This document shows, in pieces, positions 7,926-11,777 of a stretch of 11,777 nucleotides of DNA. The translations under genes and the position numbers were made by a program. The notes under the pieces were generated by a model. That model made no database searches and was not told the DNA's origin. It was given only the letters and a program-made list of their open reading frames with translations. The DNA is from Temnopleurus reevesii (lineage: Eukaryota; Echinodermata; Echinoidea; Temnopleuroida; Temnopleuridae). The first letter of the stretch is position 1. Every line of letters begins with the position of its first letter. The stretch is taken from NCBI GenBank assembly GCA_036244855.1, contig BQKZ01001811.1:42671-54447 (forward strand), read 5' to 3'.

Positions 7926-8270
7926 AAATGCCCGCCTCCTATTCTAAATGAAATTAAAAACCGCAGATGGCGCTCTGTAGTTTTCAACGAAATCAACTGG
8001 AATATTTCACATTGGGGCAATTCCCAACGCTCGCTGCACCTGGTATAGAAGGCAAGTGTGTCTGGGTTACACAGCAAAATAAAGGGTGACTGAAATAATT
8101 ATTCCGACACTGAATAGGATGATATTCACATTGGGCAACACCTAAAAAGGGTGTCGGTGTAACACCAAAGAAATTTCGGAACATAACTAGGAAGGAGTTA
8201 AGTTGAATTCAATCTAACACAATATGAAATATAATATTAGCAATATCAATCAATTTCACTCTTTTCTAGG
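7926..8270 (+). other. Intron DNA without recognised genes
   Basis: No gene was recognised. A loose direct repeat is visible: TATTTCACATTGGGGCAA near 8003 and TATTCACATTGGGCAA near 8123. Short minus-strand ORFs cover this stretch but lack any family signature. Confidence 0.5.
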
Positions 8271-8340
8271 GCTCGTTAGATAAGACTCTTTGCTGTTGAA
8301 ATTAAAAACTATTGTACATACCGTTTGGGATAAAAAAAAA

Positions 8341-8481
8341 ATGATAACAGTTTTCAAAACATTATTAGGATCACGTCCAGTGATCATTTTTATAATACTA
8401 TTTCTGACGTGTTACATTATATGTGAACACCAAGCAAGTGAAAAATTCATACCCTCAGTTGTGATGACACTATTCCTAAGG
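8341..8481 (+). CDS. Possible first coding exon of a membrane-anchored protein
   Basis: After a good polypyrimidine acceptor (CACTCTTTTCTAG, ending near 8269), a non-coding stretch leads to an ATG at 8341. The frame is open for 47 codons up to a donor GTGAGT directly after AGG. The peptide starts MITVFKTLLGSRPV, then a hydrophobic stretch (IIFIILFLTCYII), then a polar stretch (CEHQASEKFIPS). This is the shape of an N-terminal signal anchor, as in type II Golgi enzymes, but no catalytic domain is present and no family is recognised. It lies inside the receptor intron on the same strand, so it would be a nested or stray exon. A chance ORF in AT-rich DNA is a real alternative, since such DNA readily encodes Ile/Leu/Phe runs. 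Confidence 0.25.
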
Positions 8482-8489
8482 GTGAGTCA

Positions 8490-9039
8490 GTATTAGTACT
8501 AAAGTGATGATGATCGCTTTTTCAAGAAACACAATGGGAATCAATTTTATTGGCATTCTCGAAAGTCGTGCCTTGACTTAGAATATGCGGACCTTGTTCC
8601 AGATTATTTTTCTTCATTTCATTTAACTGATTTCCCGAGAGAGCGGCTTTGTTAGTGTGATATTCTAATCGTTTAGCGAAAATTAAATGTTTTTAATTCA
8701 TTATTTCTTTCTCAGAAGCATCTTCATATATATTTTCTTTGATACGTAAAGGTTACCTCAGTCAAACTTAGGCGCTTAGCTGCTCACGTCGGCCAAGCGC
8801 TCTTGATATTTGGCCGAAGTCGATAAGTCCTACTTTGATATTTTATTTATTTCTCAGTGAATCTCGGTAAGGCAATTGTTTTGACTAAACCTAGCTTGAT
8901 ATATGTTTATTGTTCATCTTTACCATTGACAACCCAGCCAAGATAATTTGAAGAAAAAAAATGTATGAGTGCTTCATACAAAACAACTGCCAAAAGGGTA
9001 AATTTAAAGATATTTGCTCGAATTTTAAATACTCTACTT
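8490..9039 (+). other. Intron DNA without recognised genes
   Basis: This AT-rich DNA has no supported ORF. A small imperfect inverted repeat (GGCGCTTAGCTGCTCACGTC against GGCCAAGCGCTC, about 8771-8802) was examined as a possible tRNA or hairpin and not assigned. Confidence 0.5.
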
Positions 9040-9312
9040 TGGATTTCTCGCCTCTAAAATTCACTCATTTAAGAGGGGAAATTCAAAGTTGTCATCTTTT
9101 TTATAATCTTTATTCACTCTGAATATCAAATTTGCCTCATGCAGTATAACCAATGCTGTTCGTCATCCCATCATTTGCCCATGGACGATCATCATGAGTT
9201 TTAAGAGTAAATCGGCCCGTTTTCTTGGCCATTCTACTTCGATTTTATTTCATAATTATTCATTAATTTTCAGGAAAGCATCTAATTCGTCGAAAACCAG
9301 AATAATCTACGT
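9040..9312 (+). repeat. Duplicated exon-containing unit, copy X
   Basis: This intron-exon unit is shared with 10125-10360 and with 10461-10550 plus 11295-11445. Order of landmarks: AAAATTCACTC, AAGAGGGGAAATT, then TCATGCAG (acceptor), the exon copy, then CAGGAAAGCATC and GTCGAAAACCAGAATAAT. The last two match CAGAAACGCATC and GTCGAAAATAAGAATGAT at 10326-10356. Confidence 0.7.
9145..9240 (+). pseudogene. Dead copy X of the TM4-TM5 receptor exon
   Basis: The copy follows a retained acceptor (CTCATGCAG). In the expected phase the second codon is TAA where the intact exon has TCA. PMLFVIP follows, then an 11-base insertion (near 9170-9180) breaks the frame before W-TIIMSFKSKSA. The Cys-Trp of extracellular loop 2 is changed to Arg-Phe (CGT TTT), and similarity fades in TM5, with no donor like that of the intact exon. 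The order of breaks cannot be known, but the exon cannot supply a working TM4-TM5. It lies about 2.2 kb upstream of the intact copy. Confidence 0.8.
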
Positions 9313-9419
9313 ACGAGAGTTCATGAAATCATGGATGTATAATCACAAGGAGAAAGTTCACTCATTTATCTTCAGAAGTTACTGTGATGCCGCACAGGTG
9401 AAACCATCAGAAACATGAT

Positions 9420-10124
9420 AAATATGCACCCTAAACAAAATATTTACTCAGATGGGAAAACAAAGAAATAGCTCTGGTGCTTAACACCGTAACACGAACA
9501 ATGTTGAATGTTTACTTGTGATGCTGATTGAACAGTACAACGTTTTCGCTGACCTAGTCTTGCAAGTTATATTTTCACAGTATGTGGGTGCAAGCGAACG
9601 TACTTAGTGCCCGAAAAACTAAACGTTAAAATGATGATTTCTTAATTGCCCGCACTTGCCCGCGAATATTAATAGGTTTATCTAACAGAATGACATCTGC
9701 AAAAAGCAATGAAGCGTACAACATGTAGAAACGTGTGGAAATGAGTAAAATGAAGTAAACAAATAAGTTGGTATTTTCGAAATTTTTAGCTATACTTCAA
9801 AAGTTCTTTTTGAGAAGACACGAAAATTTGAAAATATTTTCTTGGTCGCGATAAAAACAACTGCACATCTACCGCGTAGGTTTGGAAATCCCTGAAATGT
9901 ACTGCACATCATAATTATAAAAAGTTGTTCGATGTCTCAATCTGCTCTCCTGGCATTAGGCGGCATCAGAGATAGGGATCAAAGGATTTACGAAGCACAG
10001 TGATGGTATTTTTGTTGTTTTCAATTACACCAGGTGATTTCCATTTTTGTGTTTTGTTATCACTCCTGTTGCTTAAACCCCATTGATGAAATTATCCCTG
10101 AGGAGTAAATCGTATAACTTTCAC
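9420..10124 (+). other. Intron DNA without recognised genes
   Basis: This is AT-rich spacer between exon copies X and Y. No ORF, repeat arm or RNA gene could be supported. Confidence 0.55.
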
Positions 10125-10360
10125 TGAAACTTTGATCTAGTTTTCCGTTCCTGAAATTAACTCCATCAAGAGAGGAAATTATCACTTATACTATTTTTTC
10201 GGGTTTCATTCTCAATATTGAATTTTGCCCATGCAGTGTCACCAATGCTATGGTTATCCCATGGACGATCACCATGAGTTCTCAAAGCACATCGCCCTCT
10301 TGATCATTATGTTTCAGTGAATATCAGAAACGCATCAAGACCGTCGAAAATAAGAATGAT
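10125..10360 (+). repeat. Duplicated exon-containing unit, copy Y
   Basis: This is the second unit of the same family as 9040-9312: CACTGAAACTTTGATC, then TGAAATTAACTCCATCAAGA and GAGGAAATT, acceptor CCATGCAG, the exon copy, then the shared downstream CAGAAACGCATC. Its upstream half also matches 10461-10550 (CACTAAAACTCTATTC, CTGAAATTCACTC). Confidence 0.68.
10237..10303 (+). pseudogene. Dead copy Y of the TM4-TM5 receptor exon
   Basis: The acceptor CCATGCAG is identical to that of the intact exon and the first codons TG-TCA-CCA-ATG match. A one-base deletion near 10250 then shifts the frame. Beyond it the old frame reads VIPWTITMSSQSTSPS and meets TGA exactly where the intact exon has the conserved Trp of extracellular loop 2; the preceding Cys is now Ser. 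The 3' half with TM5 is absent. It is about 1.1 kb upstream of the intact exon. Confidence 0.83.
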
Positions 10361-10460
10361 TTATTTCACTGTTTACCAACGTAATCACTCAAAAAATATA
10401 TGAATGATCATAAATCACCCAAAACGAGGAATTTATCGTAAAATAATATGTCCTCGCTAT

Positions 10461-10550
10461 TCACTAAAACTCTATTCTGTCTTATCTGTCTTATCTCACT
10501 GAAATTCACTCTTTGAAGAGTGAACATTTTTGGTTATGATATTATTTTGT
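10461..10550 (+). repeat. Duplicated unit, upstream part of copy Z
   Basis: This is the intron part of the third unit. CACTAAAACTCTATTC and CTGAAATTCACTC with TTGAAGAGTGAAC correspond to the sequence just upstream of the acceptors in X and Y. In those units the acceptor follows after about 80 bp, but here it is about 800 bp away because a retroposon lies between. Two GATA-factor-like motifs (CTTATCT at 10481 and 10490) also fall here. Confidence 0.58.
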
Positions 10551-10564
10551 TTAAATATATATAT

Positions 10565-11144
10565 CGAAACTTAGGCTTCATATTTGATCAGGAATTATCT
10601 TTCCGCAGTCACATCACACGTGTACAGCAGAGTGTGAGGTATCAACTGCGCAATCTAGGTTTCATAAGAAAGAGTCTCTCAAGATCTGCAGCAGAAATTT
10701 TGGACTTTGCAAATGCATTGATTTGTAATCTTCCTAAAAAAAAACATCATGAAACTCCAACGACTCCAAAATTCAGCAGCCCGACTCCTGACCCTCTCAA
10801 AAAAATATGACCACATATCATTTATTTTACGATCAGTTCATTGGCTTCCAGTTGACAAACGAATAGTCTTCAAGATCATTCTCCTTGTCCATCATGCTAT
10901 GTACGGTTCTTCCCCTGTATAACCGCAAAATTCAATTCCAACGTACAAATCTACAAGACATCTCCGCTCATCATCAGATACACTGCTGTTAAATATTCCG
11001 AGAACTAAACATTGTATCGATGATCGGGATTTTTCAGTGATTGGACCAAAATTGTGGAACGAGCTTCCTCTTCAATTACGCCAGCTATCTCCAACAGAAG
11101 CATTTAAATCCCAACTTAAAACCTACTTGTTTGTTTCATCATAA
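10565..11144 (+). pseudogene. L2/CR1-type non-LTR retrotransposon, 3' part of reverse transcriptase
   Basis: The first part reads NLGFIFDQELSFRSHI and RNLGFIRKSLSR, a block that lies toward the end of the reverse transcriptase domain in L2/CR1/Jockey-group elements. About a dozen residues expected after FANALI (the SRLDYCN block) are missing. At the run of nine A (10736-10744) the frame changes; the other frame continues KLQRLQNSAARLLT, YDHISFILRSVHWLP, then a stop TAA (10920-10922). It stays in frame through LNIPRTKH, GPKLWNELPLQLRQL and SPTEAFKSQLKTYLF to a final TAA (11142-11144). This is the usual C-terminus of the family. The element is 5'-truncated, deleted and frameshifted, so it is dead. 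It is inserted in the intron of copy Z. Confidence 0.88.
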
Positions 11145-11294
11145 TATTTCAATACCTGTTTCGTGTCCAGTATATTCACTTCCATTTGTATTGTCTTCAT
11201 TTACTTGTCTATTCCAAGTAAAGCGCCATGAGCACCGAAATGTGAACCTGTGAGCTATACAAGTAGCCACTATTATTATTATTATTTTTATTAT
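11145..11294 (+). mobile_element. 3' UTR and (ATT)n tail of the L2/CR1-like element
   Basis: After the ORF end comes a short pyrimidine-rich UTR, then AAGCGCCATGAGCACCGAAA, TGTGAGCTATACAAGTAGCC and ATTATTATTATTATT. A GCGC motif followed by a TATA-like motif and a simple repeat tail is a common 3' end in this retroposon group. The tail marks the right junction, about 20 bp before the acceptor of the intact TM4-TM5 exon. Confidence 0.7.
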
Positions 11295-11314
11295 ATCACA
11301 TTTATTCCATGCAG

Positions 11315-11445
11315 TGTCACCAATGCTGTTCGTAATCCCGTGGGCCATCACGATGAGTATTAAGAGTGAATCGCCTTGCTGGTTGGACCATCTCGATGTG
11401 TCCTATATCTGGATTCTCCGAGCTCCTCTTATAGCTGCAATATCG
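11315..11445 (+). CDS. Class B1 GPCR internal exon: TM4-ECL2-TM5
   Basis: This 131-nt exon follows acceptor TTCCATGCAG and ends at donor G|GTATGT. It enters in phase 1, matching the end of the 4403-4559 exon, and leaves in phase 0. The 43 complete codons read SPMLFVIPWAITMS for TM4, with the family's Pro and, seven residues later, Trp. IKSESPCWLDHLDVSY follows, with the conserved Cys-Trp of extracellular loop 2; that Cys is the expected disulfide partner of the TM3 Cys. IWILRAPLIAAIS is the start of TM5, with the conserved Pro. The junction codon becomes Val instead of the usual Gly of GWGxP. Dead copies lie upstream at 9145 and 10237, and repeats of the 3' half begin at 11566. The frame stays open past the donor to 11577 only by chance. 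Confidence 0.88.
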
Positions 11446-11479
11446 GTATGTATACCAGATCACACATCATCTTCATGCA

Positions 11480-11530
11480 AACACAGACAAACACATAGAC
11501 AGACAGACATACACACACACGCAAACACAC
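11480..11530 (+). repeat. CA/CAGA microsatellite in unit 1
   Basis: ACACAGACAAACACATAGAC, AGACAGACATACACACACAC and GCAAACACACG form an impure CA/CAGA repeat. A longer matching run is at about 11678-11730 in unit 2. Such tracts promote slippage and unequal exchange and may have helped to build the array. Confidence 0.75.
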
Positions 11531-11565
11531 GTATCTCGGTTTATTACAAAGGAATTGGCTTTCTG

Positions 11566-11640
11566 TCGCCGTGTTGGTAAGACCATCTTGATGTGTCCTA
11601 TATCTGGATTCTTCGAGCTCCTCTTATAAGTGCAATATCG
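11566..11640 (+). pseudogene. Half copy of the TM4-TM5 exon with in-frame stop
   Basis: This copies the last 75 nt of the intact exon with an intact donor (GTATGT from 11641) but no acceptor. The codons read SPCW, then TAA (11578-11580) where the intact exon has TTG (Leu), then DHLDVSYIWILRAPLISAIS. The Cys-Trp and TM5 residues are kept, with one Ala-to-Ser change. It cannot be used as an exon by itself. Its donor could compete with that of the intact exon, and a transcript using it would read through the unit 1 intron and stop at this TAA. Confidence 0.85.
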
Positions 11641-11777
11641 GTATGTATGTCAGATCCCCCATCATCTTCATGCGAACACAGACGAACACATAGACAGACA
11701 GACATACACACACACACACGCACATACACGTATCTCGGTTTATTACAAAGGAATTGGCTTTCTGTTGCCGTGTTGGT

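Larger units (their letters stand above)
11371..11777 (+). repeat. Tandem array of 3' half-exon plus donor plus microsatellite
   Basis: Unit 1 (11371-11565) starts at the Ser-Pro-Cys-Trp codons inside the intact exon and contains the rest of the exon, the donor and a CA/CAGA-rich intron start. It ends GAATTGGCTTTCTG. Unit 2 (11566-11764) repeats this, and unit 3 begins at 11765 and is cut by the window end. Unit lengths are 195 and 199 bp, differing mostly in the microsatellite. The exon parts of units 1 and 2 differ at about 8 of 75 positions by my count. Confidence 0.9.

Noticed and set aside
8762..8830. Possible tRNA or structured RNA around GGCGCTTAGCTGCTCACG
   Set aside because: It forms a short imperfect hairpin only. 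I could not fit acceptor, D, anticodon and T arms, and there is no GGTTCRANYCC B box.
10481..10496. Paired GATA-factor motifs (CTTATCT twice)
   Set aside because: These are short motifs common in AT-rich DNA with no supporting context, so they are noted within the unit description only.
11446..11577. Continuation of the open frame past the 11446 donor as coding sequence
   Set aside because: The translation becomes a low-complexity microsatellite product (HTHRQTDIHTHA-like), and the donor GTATGT at 11446 is where the family's TM5 exon could end. The openness is due to the CA-rich repeat.
1..11777. CRISPR array, bacterial operon or prophage-type system
   Set aside because: There are no spaced identical short repeats, no ribosome binding sites or long ORFs, and the coding pieces are clearly spliced eukaryotic exons.

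Overview
This window is eukaryotic: intron-rich, AT-rich non-coding DNA with degenerate transposons and no bacterial gene organisation. The (ATT)n-tailed L2/CR1-type retroposon, several short foldback elements and an invertebrate-looking class B receptor suggest a marine invertebrate, perhaps a deuterostome such as an echinoderm. That placement is inference; nothing here fixes the species.

The only gene I recognise with confidence is an internal piece of a class B1 (secretin-family) G-protein-coupled receptor on the + strand. Three exons are visible: 241-418 (intracellular loop 1, TM2, long extracellular loop 1), 4403-4559 (TM3 to the start of TM4) and 11315-11445 (TM4, extracellular loop 2, TM5). 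Splice sites and phases agree (phase 0 across the first intron, phase 1 across the second). The extracellular domain, TM1, TM6, TM7 and tail lie outside the window. The introns are about 4.0 and 6.8 kb.

The rest is intron, and its main theme is repeated local duplication and decay of exons of this receptor. A 5'-truncated TM3 exon copy lies at 4871-4973. Two dead copies of the TM4-TM5 exon lie at 9145 and 10237 ahead of the intact one. After the intact exon, its 3' half plus donor and a CA-rich microsatellite is repeated in tandem (units of about 195-199 bp), with an in-frame TAA in the second unit and a third unit cut by the window end.

The other theme is nested mobile DNA. A foldback family of about 130 bp (called FB1 here) occurs four times (1-134, 465-582, 3177-3310, 7509-7637), with TTAA or ATAA target duplications where flanks can be read. 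A second family (FB2) occurs at 4029-4207 and 7494-7796. The second FB2 sits inside one copy of a 265-bp duplicated segment and itself contains an FB1 copy, so a three-step insertion history can be read, with paralogous unfilled sites in the same window. An L2/CR1-like reverse transcriptase fragment (10565-11144) with its 3' tail is inserted in the intron just upstream of the intact TM4-TM5 exon.

Less certain items are an isolated ORF exon at 3609-3834 with faint von Willebrand A-like features, a possible first exon encoding a membrane anchor at 8341-8469, and a perfect RFX X-box palindrome at 2818-2831.
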